The notes below the pieces were generated by a model that was not told where the DNA came from, made no database searches, and saw nothing but the letters and a program-made list of their open reading frames with translations. Positions 1 through 11,461 of a DNA stretch of 64,000 nucleotides are shown one piece after another (position 1 is the stretch's first letter; each line of letters begins with the position of its first letter). Source of the stretch: Colletes latitarsis. Its lineage: Eukaryota > Arthropoda > Insecta > Hymenoptera > Colletidae. A program made the position numbers and the translations under genes. The stretch spans positions 620,001-684,000 of the forward strand of contig NC_135146.1 of the NCBI RefSeq assembly GCF_051014445.1. The letters run 5' to 3'.

Positions 1-80
1 CATGATTCAAACACGAAAAAAACCCAGGATCTGGCCAACAAGTATGCGAAGAAGGCAAAATCATGAGCCAGATGCGGGCA

Positions 81-107
81 TAACCCAGACCTAACCCAAA
101 CCTAACC
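81..107 (+). repeat. Internal 11-bp subrepeat with telomere-like core
   Basis: Inside each monomer the 11-mer taacccagacc occurs twice and begins a third time (taacc) before the conserved ccggtgtt. In this first monomer the second copy reads taacccaaacc. Each junction contains cctaaccc, which matches CCCTAA-type telomere repeats for 8 bp. The match is too short to count as interstitial telomeric DNA. Units with only one copy exist (see the 166-bp monomers), so this is a site of length change. Confidence 0.9.
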
Positions 108-133
108 GGTGTTATCCTCTAAAATATTGATCG

Positions 134-144
134 AAACCAGGTTT
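134..144. other. Short dyad aaaccaggttt in the conserved half of the monomer
   Basis: Five-base arms AAACC and GGTTT flank a single central A. The motif sits in the most conserved part of the monomer, between aaatattgatcg and aattgactgc, and is kept in most of the copies I read. Exceptions include acctggttt near 1730 and 2615 and accacgttt near 53889. No function can be assigned. Short dyads are common in centromeric satellites, but this one could be chance. Confidence 0.5.
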
Positions 145-1416
145 AATTGACTGCTTCAGTGTGTTACCACATTACTACATGATTCAAACACGAAAAAAAC
201 CCAGGATCTGGCCAACAAGTATGCGAAGAAGGCAAAATCATGAGCCAGATGCGGGCATAACCCAGACCTAACCCAGACCTAACCGGTGTTATCCTCTAAA
301 ATATTGATCGAAACCAGGTTTAATTGACTGCTTCAGTGTGTTACCACATTACTACATGATTCAAACACGAAAAAAACCCAGGATCTGGCCAACAAGTATG
401 CGAAGAAAGCAAAATCATGAGCCAGATGCGGGCATAACCCAGACCTAACCCAGACCTAACCGGTGTTATCCTCTAAAATAATGTCCGAATCCAGGTTTAA
501 TTGACTGCCTCAGTGTGGTACAACATTACTACGTGATTCAAACACGGAAAAAATCCAGGATCTGGCCAACAAGTTTGCGAAAAAGGCGAAAGTATAAGCC
601 AGATGCGCGCATATCCCGGACCTAACCCAGAGCTAACCGGTGTTATCCTCTAAAATATTGATCGAAACCAGGTTTAATTGACTGCTTCAGTGTGTTACCA
701 CATTCCTACGTGATTCAAACACGAAAAAAACCCAGGATCTGGCCAACAAGTATGCGAAGAAGGCAAAATCATGAGCCAGATGCGGGCATAACCCAGACCT
801 AACCCAGACCAAACCGGTGTTATCCTCTAAAATATTGATCGAAACCAGGTTTAATTGACTGCTTCAGTGTGTTACCACATTACTACATGATTCAAACACG
901 AAAAAAACCCAGGATCTGGCCAACAAGTATGCGAAGAAGGCAATACCATGAGCCAGATGCGGGCATAACCCAGACCTAACCCAGACCTAACCGGTGTTAT
1001 CCTCTAAAATATTGATCGAAACCAGGTTTTATTGACTGCTTCGGTGTATTACCACATTACTACGTGATTCAAACACGAAAAAAACCCAGGATCTGGCCAA
1101 CAAGTATGCGAAGAAGGCAAAATCATGAGCCAGATGCGGGCATAACCAAGACCTAACCCAGACCTAACCGGTGTTATCCTCTGAAATATTGATCGAAACC
1201 AGGTTTAATTGACTGCTTCAGTGTGTTACCACATTACTACATGATTCAGACACGAAAAAAACCCAGGATCTGGCCAACAAGTATGCGAAGAAGGCAAAAT
1301 CATGAGCCAGATGCGGGCATAACCCAGACCTAACCCAGACCTAACCGGTGTTATCCTCTGAAATACTGATCGAAACCAGGTTTAATTGACTGCTTCAGTG
1401 TGTTACCACATTACTA

Positions 1417-1593
1417 CGTGATTCAAACACGGAAAATACCCAGGATCTGGCCAACAAGTTTGCGAAAATGGCGAAGGTATAAGCCAGATGCGCGCAAATC
1501 CCAGACCTAACCCAGACCTAACCGGTGTTATCCTCTAAAATGTTGATCGAAACCAGGTTTAATTGACAGCTTCAGTGTGTTACCACATTACTA
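1417..1593 (+). repeat. Representative type II monomer
   Basis: This unit differs from type I in linked positions: acacggaaaatacccagg in place of the long A-run, tttgcgaaaatggcgaagg instead of tatgcgaagaaggc, gtataagcc instead of tcatgagcc, and gatgcgcgcaaatccc instead of gatgcgggcataaccc. The conserved half is unchanged. The changes usually travel together, so type II is a separate sublineage. It contains gcgcgc, which type I lacks. Confidence 0.88.
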
Positions 1594-3522
1594 CGTGATT
1601 CAAACACGAAAAAACCCCAGGATCTGGCCAACAAGTATGCGAAGAAGGCAAAATCATGAGCCAGATGCGGGCATAACCCAGACCTAACCCAGACCTAACC
1701 GGTGTTATCCTCTGAAATATTGATCGAAACCTGGTTTAATTGACTGCTTCAGTGTGTTACCACATTACTACGTGATTCAAACACGAAAAAACCCCAGGAT
1801 CTGGCCAACAAGTATGCGATGAAGGCAAAATCATGAGCCAGATGCGGGCATAACCCAGACCTAACCCAGACCTAACCGGTGTTATCCTCTAAAATATTGA
1901 TCGAAACCAGGTTTCATTGACTGCTTCGGTGTATTACCACATTACTACGTGATTCAAACACGAAAAAAACCCAGGATCTGGCCAACAAGTATGCGAAGAA
2001 GGCAAAATCATGAACCAGATGCGGGCATAACCAAGACCTAACTCAGACCTAACCGGTGTTATCCTCTGAAATATTGATCGAAACCAGGTTTAATTGACTG
2101 CTTCAGTGTGTTACCACATTACTACATGATTCAAACACGAAAAAAACCCAGGATCTGGCCAACAAGTATGCGAAGAAGGCAAAATCATGAGCCAGATGCG
2201 GGCATAACCCAGACCTAACCCAGACCTAACCGGTGTTATCCTCTGAAATACTGATCGAAACCAGGTTTAATTGACTGCTTCAGTGTGTTACCACATTACT
2301 ACGTGATTCAAACACGGAAAATACCCAGGATCTGGCCAACAAGTTTGCGAAAATGGCGAAGGTATAAGCCAGATGCGCGCAAATCCCAGACCTAACCCAG
2401 ACCTAACCGGTGTTATCCTCTAAAATGTTGATCGAAACCAGGTTTAATTGACAGCTTCAGTGTGTTACCACATTACTACGTCATTCAAACACGAAAAAAC
2501 CCCAGGATCTGGCCAACAAGTATGCGAAGAAGGCAAAATCATGAGCCAGATGCGGGCATAACCCAGACCTAACCCAGACCTAACCGGTGTTATCCTCTGA
2601 AATATTGATCGAAACCTGGTTTAATTGACTGCTTCAGTGTGTTACCACATTACTACGTGATTCAAACACGAAAAAACCCCAGGATCTGGCCAACAAGTAT
2701 GCGATGAAGGCAAAATCATGAGCCAGATGCGGGCATAACCCAGACCTAACCCAGACCTAACCGGTGTTATCCTCTAAAATATTGATCGAAACCAGGTTTC
2801 ATTGACTGCTTCGGTGTATTACCACATTACTACGTGATTCAAACACGAAAAAAACCCAGGATCTGGCCAACAAGTATGCGAAGAAGGCAAAATCATGAAC
2901 CAGATGCGGGCATAACCAAGACCTAACTCAGACCTAACCGGTGTTATCCTCTGAAATATTGATCGAAACCAGGTTTAATTGACTGCTTCAGTGTGTTACC
3001 ACATTACTACATGATTCAAACACGAAAAAAACCCAGGATCTGGCCAACAAGTATGCGAAGAAGGCAAAATCATGAGCCAGATGCGGGCATAACCCAGACC
3101 TAACCCAGACCTAACCGGTGTTATCCTCTGAAATACTGATCGAAACCAGGTTTAATTGACTGCTTCAGTGTGTTACCACATTACTACGTGATTCAAACAC
3201 GGAAAATACCCAGGATCTGGCCAACAAGTTTGCGAAAATGGCGAAGGTATAAGCCAGATGCGCGCAAATCCCAGACCTAACCCAGACCTAACCGGTGTTA
3301 TCCTCTAAAATGTTGATCGAAACCAGGTTTAGTTGACAGCTTCAGTGTGTTACCACATTACTACGTGATTCAAACACGAAAAAACCCCAGGATCTGGCCA
3401 ACAAGTATGCGAAGAAGGCAAAATCATGAGCCAGATGCGGGCATAACCCAGACCTAACCCAGACCTAACCGGTGTTATCCTCTGAAATATTGATCGAAAC
3501 CAGGTTTAATTGACTGCTTCAG

Positions 3523-3699
3523 TGTGGTACCACATTACTGCGTTATTCAAACCGGAAAAAAACCCAGGATCTAGCCATCAAGTTTGCGAAAAAGGCGAAA
3601 GTATAAGCCAGATGCGGGCATATCCCGGACATATCCCAGACCTAACCGGTGTTATCCTCTAAAATATTGATCGAAACCAGGTTTAATTGACTGCTTCAG
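3523..3699 (+). repeat. Type C monomer with perfect palindrome at its left edge
   Basis: This divergent class has gtggtaccac in place of gtgttaccac, actgcgttattcaaaccgg in place of actacgtgattcaaacacg, ggatctagcc in place of ggatctggcc, and gcgggcatatcccgg. The change gtt to ggt makes a perfect 12-base palindrome, tgtggtaccaca, at 3523-3534. Other copies start near 6861, 9868, 11462, 11638, 11991, 12167, 14467, 16237, 34797, 43471, 47718 and 53735. Here it appears as an extra unit inside a 5-monomer HOR copy, which suggests insertion by unequal exchange. Confidence 0.85.
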
Positions 3700-4602
3700 T
3701 GTGTTACCACATTACTACGTGATTCAAACACGAAAAAAACCCAGGATCTGGCCAACAAGTATGCGAAGAAGGCAAAATCATGAGCCAGATGCGGGCATAA
3801 CCCAGACCTAACCCAGACCTAACCGGTGTTATCCTCTAAAATATTGATCGAAACCAGGTTTTATTGACTGCTTCGGTGTATTACCACATTACTACGTGAT
3901 TCAAACACGAAAAAAACCCAGGATCTGGCCAACAAGTATGCGAAGAAGGCAAAATCATGAGCCAGATGCGGGCATAACCAAGACCTAACCCAGACCTAAT
4001 CGGTGTTATCCTCTGAAATATTGATCGAAACCAGGTTTAATTGACTGCTTCAGTGTGTTACCACATTACTACATGATTCAAACACGAAAAAAACCCAGGA
4101 TCTGGCCAACAAGTATGCGAAGAAGGCAAAATCATGAGCCAGATGCGGGCATAACCCAGACCTAACCCAGACCTAACCGGTGTTATCCTCTGAAATACTG
4201 ATCGAAACCAGGTTTAATTGACTGCTTCAGTGTGTTACCACATTACTACGTGATTCAAACACGGAAAATACCCAGGATCTGGCCAACAAGTTTGCGAAAA
4301 TGGCGAAGGTATAAGCCAGATGCGCGCAAATCCCAGACCTAACCCAGACCTAACCGGTGTTATCCTCTAAAATGTTGATCGAAACCAGGTTTAATTGACA
4401 GCTTCAGTGTGTTACCACATTACTACGTGATTCAAACACGAAAAAACCCCAGGATCTGGCCAACAAGTATGCGAAGAAGGCAAAATCATGAGCCAGATGC
4501 GGGCATAACCCAGACCTAACCCAGACCTAACCGGTGTTATCCTCTAGAATATTGATCGAAACCAGGTTTAATTGACAGCTTCAGTGAGTTGCCACATTAC
4601 TA

Positions 4603-4768
4603 CGTGATTCAAACACGAAAAAAGCCCAGGGTCTGGCCAACAAGTATGCGAAGAAGGCAAAATCATGAGCCAGATGCGCGCATAACCCAGACCTAACCGG
4701 TGTTATCCTCTAAAATATTGATCGAAACCAGGTTTAATTGACAGCTTCAGTGTGTTACCACATTACTA
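4603..4768 (+). repeat. 166-bp monomer lacking one 11-bp subrepeat
   Basis: The distance between successive cgtgattc starts is 166 rather than 177. The unit reads cataacccagacctaaccgg, with one cccagacctaa copy instead of two. The loss is exactly one subrepeat, as expected from slippage or exchange between the 11-mers. The flanking sequence is normal. Confidence 0.9.
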
Positions 4769-5296
4769 CGTGATTCAAACACGGAAAATACCCGGGATCT
4801 GGCCAACAAGTTTGCGAAATGCGAAAGTATAAGCCAGATGCGCGCAAATCCCAGACCTAACCCAGACCTAACCGGTGTTATCCTCTAAAATATTGATCGA
4901 AACCAGGTTTAATTGACAGCTTCAGTGTGTTACCACTTTACTACGTGATTCAAACACGAAAAAAACCCAGGATCTGCCAAAAAGTATGCGAAGAAGGCAA
5001 AATCATGAGCCAGATGCGGGCATATCCCGGACCTAACCCAGACCTAACCGGTGTTATCCTCTAAAATAATGTCCGAATCCAGGTTTAATTGACTGCTTCA
5101 GTGTGTTACCACATTACTACGTGATTCAAACACGGAAAATACCCAGGATCTGGCCAACAAGTATGCGAGGAAGGCAAAATCATGAGCCAGATGCGGGCAT
5201 AACCCAGACCTAACCCAGACCTAACCGGTGTTATCCTCTAAAATATTGATCGAAACCAGGTTTAATTGGCAGCTTCAGTGTGTTACCACATTACTA

Positions 5297-5473
5297 CGTG
5301 ATTCAAACACGAAAAAAACCCAGGATCTGACCAACAAGTATGCGAAGAAGGCGAAAGTATAAGCCAGATGCGCGCATTTCCCAGACCTAACCCAGACCTA
5401 ACCGGCGTTATCCCCTAAAATATTGATCGAAACCAGGTTTAATTGACTGCTTCAGTGTGTTACCACATTACTA
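5297..5473 (+). repeat. Type D monomer (type I/type II hybrid)
   Basis: The left part is type I (long A-run, tatgcgaagaaggc), and the right part switches to type II (gaaagtataagcc, gatgcgcgcatttccc). Many copies also have gatctgacc for gatctggcc and ggcgttatcc for ggtgttatcc. Related units often begin attcctacg and occur near 8641, 9171, 10587, 10941, 16777, 17131, 23150, 27930, 30920, 44720, 50740, 54810, 56400, 57990 and 60820. The structure suggests an old recombination or conversion junction between tatgcgaagaaggc and gaaagtataag that has since been amplified. Confidence 0.82.
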
Positions 5474-5650
5474 CGTGATTCAAACACGAAAAAAACCCAG
5501 GATCTGGCCAACAAGTATGCGAAGAAGGCAAAATCATGAGCCAGATGCGGGCATAACCCAGACCTAACCCAGACCAAACCGGTGTTATCCTCTAAAATAT
5601 TGATCGAAACCAGGTTTAATTGACTGCTTCAGTGTGTTACCACATTACTA

Positions 5651-5816
5651 CATGATTCAAACACGAAAAAAACCCAGGATCTGGCCAACAAGTATGCGAA
5701 GAAGGCAAAATCATGAGCCAGATGCGGGCATAACCCAGACCTAACCGGTGTTATCCTCTGAAATATTGATCGAAACCAGGTTTAATTGACTGCTTCAGTG
5801 TGTTACCACATTACTA
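5651..5816 (+). repeat. 166-bp monomer lacking one 11-bp subrepeat (second case)
   Basis: Successive catgattc starts at 5651 and 5817 are 166 bp apart. The unit reads gcataacccagacctaaccgg with a single 11-mer. The rest is type I. It sits in different flanking variants from the 4603 unit, so it is probably an independent loss. Confidence 0.9.
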
Positions 5817-8800
5817 CATGATTCAAACACGAAGAAAACCCAGGATCTGGCCAACAAGTATGCGAAGAAGGCAAAATCATGAGCCAGATGCGGGCATTAC
5901 CCAGACCAAACCCAGACCTAACCGGTGTTATCCTCTAAAATATTGATCGAAACCAGGTTTAATTGACTGCTTCAGTGTGTTACCACATTACTACGTGATT
6001 GAAACACGGAAAATACCCAGGATCTGGCCAACAAGTATGCGAAGAAGGCAAAATCATGAGCCAGATGCGGGCATAACCCAGACCTAACCCAGACCTAACC
6101 GGTGTTATCCTCTAAAATATTGATCGAAACCAGGTTTAATTGACTGCTTCAGTGTGTTACCACATTACTACGTGATTCAAACTCGGAAAATACCCGGGAT
6201 CTGGCCAACAAGTTTGCGAAAAAGGCGAAAGTATAAGCCAGATGCGCGCAAATCCCAGACCTAACCCAGACCTAACCGGTGTTATCCTCTAAAATATTAA
6301 TCGAAACCAGGTTTTATTGACTGCTTCAGTGTATTACCACATTACTACGTGATTCAAACACGAAAAAACCCAGGATCTGGCCAACAAGTTTGCGAAAAAG
6401 GCGAAAGTATAAGCCAGATGCGCGCATTTCCCAGACCTAACCCAGACCTAACCGGTGTTATCGTCTGAAATATTGATCGAAACCAGGTTTAATTGACTGC
6501 TTCAGTGTGTTACCACATTACTACGTGATTCAAACACGGAAAATACCCAGGATCTGGCCTACAAGTTTGCGAAAAAGGCGAAGGTATAAGCCAGATGCGC
6601 GCATTTCCCAGACCTAACCCAGACCTAACCGGTGTTATCCTCTGAAATATTGATCGAAACCAGGTTTAATTGACTGCTTCAGTGTGTTACCACATTACTA
6701 CGTGATTCAAACACGAAAAAAACCCAGGATCTGGCCAACAAGTATGCGAAGAAGGCAAAATCATGAGCCAGATGCGGGCATATCCTGGACCTAACCCAGA
6801 CCTAACCGGTGTTATCCTGTGAAATATTGATCGAAACCAGGTTTAATTGACTGCTTCAGTGTGGTACCACATTACTGCGTTATTCAAACCGGAAAAAAAC
6901 CCAGGATCTAGCCAACAAGTTTGCGGAAAAGGCGAAAGTATAAGCCAGATGCGGGCATATCCCGGAACTATCCCAGACCTAACCGGTGTTATCCTCTAAA
7001 ATATTGATCGAAACCAGGTTTAATTGACTGCTTCAGTGCGTTACCACATTACTACGTGATTCAAACACGAAAAAAACCCAGGATCTGGCCAACAAGTATG
7101 CGAAGAAGGCAAAATCATGAGCCAGATGCGGGCATAACCCAGACCTAACCCAGACCTAACCGGTGTTATCCTCTAAAATATTGATCGAAACCAGGTTTAA
7201 TTGACTGCTTCAGTGTATTACCACATTACTACGTGATTCAAACACGAAAAAAACCCAGGATCTGGCCAACAAGTATGCGAAGAAGGCAAAATCATGAGCC
7301 AGATGCGGGCATAACCCAGACCTAACCCAGACCTAACCGGTGTTATCCTCTGAAATATTGATTGAAACCAGGTTTAATTGACTGCTTCAGTGTGTTACCA
7401 CATTACTACAGGATTCAAACACGAAAAAAACCCAGGGTCTGGCCAACAAGTATGCGAAGAAGTCAAAATCATGAGCCAGATGCGGGCATAACCCAGACAT
7501 AACCCAGACCTAACCGGTGTTATCCTCTAAAATATTGATCGAAACCAGGTTTAATTGACTGCTTCAGTGTGTTACCACATTACTACGTGATTCAAACACG
7601 GAAAATACCCAGGATCTGGCCAACATGTTTGCGAAAATGGCGTAAGTATAAGCCAGATGCGCGCAAATCCCAGACCAAACCCAGACCTAACCGGTGTTAT
7701 CCTCTAAAATATTGATCGAAACCAGGTTTAATTGACTGCTTCAGTGTGTTACCACATTACTACGTGATTCAAACACGAAAAAAACCCAGGATCTGGCCAA
7801 CAAGTATGCGAAGAAGGCAAAATCATGAGCCAGATGCGGGCATAACCCAGACCTAACCCAGACCTAACCGGTGTTATCCTCTAAAATATTGATCGAAACC
7901 AGGTTTAATTGACTGCTTCAGTGTGTTACCACATTACTACATGATTCAAACACGAAAAAAACCCAGGGTCTGGCCAACAAGTATGCGAAGAAGGCAAAAT
8001 CATGAGCCAGATGCGGGCATAACCCAGACATAACCCAGACCTAACCGGTGTTATCCTCTGAAATATTGATCGAAACCAGGTTTAATTGACTGCTTCAGTG
8101 TGTTACCACATTACTACGTGATTCAAACACGGAAAATACCCAGGATCTGGCCAACATGTTTGCGAAAATGGCGAAAGTATAAGCCAGATGCGCGCAAATC
8201 CCAGACCAAACCCAGACCTAACCGGTGTTATCCTCTAAAATATTGATCGAAACCAGGTTTAATAGACTGCTTCAGTGTGTAACCACATTACTACGTGATT
8301 CAAACGCGGAAAATACCCAGGATCTGGCCAACAAGTATGCGAAGAAGGCAAAATCATGAGCCAGATGCGGGCATAACCCAGACCTAACCCAGACCTAACC
8401 GGTGTTATCCTCTAAAATATTGATCGAAACCAGGTTTAATTGACAGCTTCAGTGTGTTACCACATTACTACGTGATTCAAACACGAAAAAAACCCAGGAT
8501 CTGGCCAACAAGTATGCGAAGAAGGCAAAATCATGAGCCAGATGCGGGCATATCCCGGACCTAACCCAGACCTAACCGGTGTTATCCTCTAAAATATTGA
8601 TCGAAACCAGGTTTAATTGACTGCTTCAGTGTGTTACCACATTCCTACGTGATTCAAACTCGAAAAAAACCCAGGATCTGACCAACAAGTATGCGAAGAA
8701 GGCGAAAGTATAAGCCAGATGCGCGCATTTGCCAGACCTAACCCAGACCTAACCGGCGTTATCCTCTAAAATATTGATCGAAACCAGGTTTAATTGACTG

Positions 8801-11461
8801 CTTCAGAGTGTTACCACATTACTACGTGATTCAAACACGAAAAAACCCCAGGATCTGGCCAACAAGTATGCGAAGAAGGCAAAATCATGAGCCAGATGCG
8901 GGCATAACCCAGACCTAACCCAGACCTAACCGGTGTTATCCTCTGAAATATTGATCGAAACCAGGTTTAATTGACTGCTTCAGAGTGTTACCACATTACT
9001 ACGTGATTCAAACACGAAAAATCCCAGGATCTGGCCAACAAGTATGCGAAGAAGGCAAAATCATGAGCCAGATGCGGGCATATCCCGGACCTAACCCAGA
9101 CCTAACCGGTGTTATCCTCTAAAATATTGATCGAAACCAGGTTTAATTGACTGCTTCAGTGTGTTACCACATTCCTACGTGATTCAAACACGAAAAAAAC
9201 CCAGGATCTGACCAACAAGTATGCGAAGATGGCGAAAGTATAAGCCAGATGCGCGCATTTCCCAGACCTAACCCAGACCTAACCGGCGTTATCCTCTAAA
9301 ATATTGATCGAAACCAGGTTTAATTGACTGCATCAGTGTGTTGCCACATTACTACGTGATTCAACAACGAAAAAAACCCAGGATCTGGCCAACAAGTATG
9401 CGAAGAAGGCAAAATCATGAGCCAGATGCGGGCATATCCCGGACCTATCCCAGACCTAACCGGTGTTATCCTCTAAAATATTGATCGAAACCAGGTTTAA
9501 TTGACTGCTTCAGTGTGTTACCACATTACTACGTGATTCAAACACGAAAAAACCCCAGGATCTGGCCAACAAGTATGCGAAGAAGGCAAAATCATGAGCT
9601 AGATGCGGGCATAACCCAGACCTAACCCAGACCTAACCGGTGTTATCCTCAAAAATATTGATCGAAACCAGATTTAATTGACTGCTTCAGTGTGTTACCA
9701 CATTACTACGTGATTCAAACACGGAAAAAACCCAGGATCTGGCCAACAAGTATGCGAAGAAGGCAAAATCATGAGCCAGATGCGGGCATAACCCAGACCT
9801 AACGCAGACCTAACCGGCGTTATCCTCTAAAATATTGATCGAAACCAGGTTTAATTGACTGCTTCAGTGTGGTACCACATTACTGCGTTATTCAAACCCG
9901 AAAAAAACCCAGGATCTAGCCATCCAGTTTGCGAAAAAGGCGAAAGTATAAGCCAGATGCGCGCATATCCCAGACCTAACCCAGACCTAACCGGTGTTAT
10001 CCTCTAAAATATTGATCGAAACCAGATTTAATTGACTGCTTCAGTGTGTTACCACATTACTACGTGATTCAAACACGAAAAAAACCCAGGATCTGGCCAA
10101 CAAGTATGCGAAGAAGGCAAAATCATGAGCCAGATGCGGGCATAACCCAGACCTAACCCAGACCTAACCGGTGTTATCCTCAAAAATATTGATCGAAACC
10201 AGATTTAATTGACTGCTTCAGTGTGTTACCACATTACTACGTGATTCAAACACGGAAAAAAACCAGGATCTGGCCAACAAGTATGCGAAGAAGGCAAAAT
10301 CATGAGCCAGATGCGGGCATAACCCAGACCTAACCCAGACCTAACCGGTGTTATCCTCTAAAATATTGATCGAAACCAGATTTAATTGACTGCTTCAGTG
10401 TGTTACCACATTACTACGTGATTCAAACACGAAAATAACCCAGGATCTGGCCAACAAGTATGCGAAGAAGGCAAAATCATGAGCCAGATGCGGGCATATC
10501 CCGGACCTAACCCAGACCTAACCGGTGTTATCCTCTAAAATATTGATCGAAACCAGGTTTAATTGACTGCTTCAGTGTGTTACCACATTCCTACGTGATT
10601 CAAACACGAAAAAAACCCAGGATCTGACCAACAAGTATGCGAAGAAGGCGAAAGTATAAGCCAGATGCGCGCATTTCCCAGACCCAACCCAGACCTACCC
10701 GGCGTTATCCTCTAAAATATTGATCGAAACCAGGTTTAATTGACTGCTTCAGTGTGTTACCACATTACTACGTGATTCAACCTCGAAAAAAACCCAGGAT
10801 CTGGCCAACAAGTATGCGAAGAAGGCAAAATCATGAGCCAGATGCGGGCATATCCCGGACCTATCCCAGACCTAACCGGTGTTATCCTCTAAAATATTGA
10901 TCGAAACCAGGTTTAAGTGACTGCTTCAGTGTGATACCACATTCCTACGTGATTCAAACACGAAAAAAACCCAGGATCTGACCAACAAGTGTGCGAAGAA
11001 GGCGAAAGTATAAGCCAGATGCGCGCATTTCCCAGACCTAACCCAGGTCTAACCGGCGTTATCCTCTAAAATATTGATCGAAACCAGGTTTAATTGACTG
11101 CTTCAGTGTGTTACCACATTACTACGTGATTCAACCACGAAAAAAACCCAGCATCTGGCCAACAAGTATGCGAAGAAGGCAAAATCATGAGCCAGATGCG
11201 GGCATATCCCGGACCTATCCCAGACCTAACCGGTGTTATCCTCTAAAATATTGATCGAAACCAGGTTTAATTGACTACTTCAGTGTGTTACCACATTACT
11301 ACGTGATTCAAACACGGAAAAAACCCAGGATCTGGCCAACAAGTATGCGAAGGAGGCAAAATCATGAGCCAGATGCGCGCAAATCCCAGACCTAACCCAG
11401 ACCTAACCGGTGTTATCCTCTAAAATATTGATCGAAACCAGGTTTAATTGACTGCTTCAGT

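Larger units (their letters stand above)
1..177 (+). repeat. Representative type I monomer (177 bp)
   Basis: The unit begins catgattcaaacacg and the next begins identically at 178. In order it has an A-run, the ggatctggccaac box, the type I segment tatgcgaagaaggcaaaatc, gatgcgggcataaccc, the 11-bp subrepeat, accggtgttatcc, aaatattgatcgaaacc, gtttaattgactgc and cagtgtgttaccacatta. The units at 1, 178 and 355 are almost identical, with a few base changes such as cccaaacc versus cccagacc. The choice of start is arbitrary because the array is continuous. Confidence 0.95.
1..1025. repeat. Opening block of mostly type I monomers
   Basis: This block holds about six monomers. The first three are nearly identical. 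One diverged unit near 475-650 carries the rare string atgtccgaatcc in place of ttgatcgaaacc, plus a type II-like segment (tttgcgaaaaaggcgaaag). No higher-order period is visible here. The block ends where the marker gttttattgactgcttcggtg starts the five-monomer HOR. Confidence 0.8.
1026..4545. repeat. Five-monomer higher-order repeat, 885-bp period, about four copies
   Basis: Diagnostic variants recur at exactly 885 bp. gtttt/gtttc before attgactgcttcggtg is at 1026, 1911 and 2796. ggaaaatacccagg of the type II unit is at 1431, 2316 and 3201. acctggttt is near 1731 and 2616. The string tgaaccag is at 2011 and 2896. Copies run 1026-1910, 1911-2795, 2796-3857 and 3858 to about 4545. The third is six monomers long (1062 bp) because it holds a type C unit at 3523-3699. 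Only a handful of substitutions separate adjacent copies by eye, far fewer than between monomers within a copy. Confidence 0.92.
4546..11461. repeat. Mixed satellite region with local 3- and 2-monomer repeats
   Basis: Types I, II, C and D are interspersed with no long HOR. Local repeats exist: the pair cagggtctggcc plus caacatgtttgcgaaaatgg recurs 531 bp apart (7623 and 8152); a type I-type D pair recurs about 530 bp apart (attcctacg at 8641 and 9171); and attcctacg recurs 354 bp apart at 10587 and 10941. Small indels are more frequent here than further right, for example gatctgccaaaaag near 4974 and tttgcgaaatgcg near 4812. No gene or other element is present. Confidence 0.75.

Noticed and set aside
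81..107. Interstitial telomeric repeat
   Set aside because: Only 8 bp of CCCTAA-type sequence occur per 11-bp subrepeat, always broken by aga. This is not a run of telomere units.
1..177. CENP-B box
   Set aside because: I looked for the TTCGNNNNANNCGGG core on both strands of the consensus and main variants and found no match by eye. tttgcgaaaaaggcg and gattcgaacacg do not fit the spacing.
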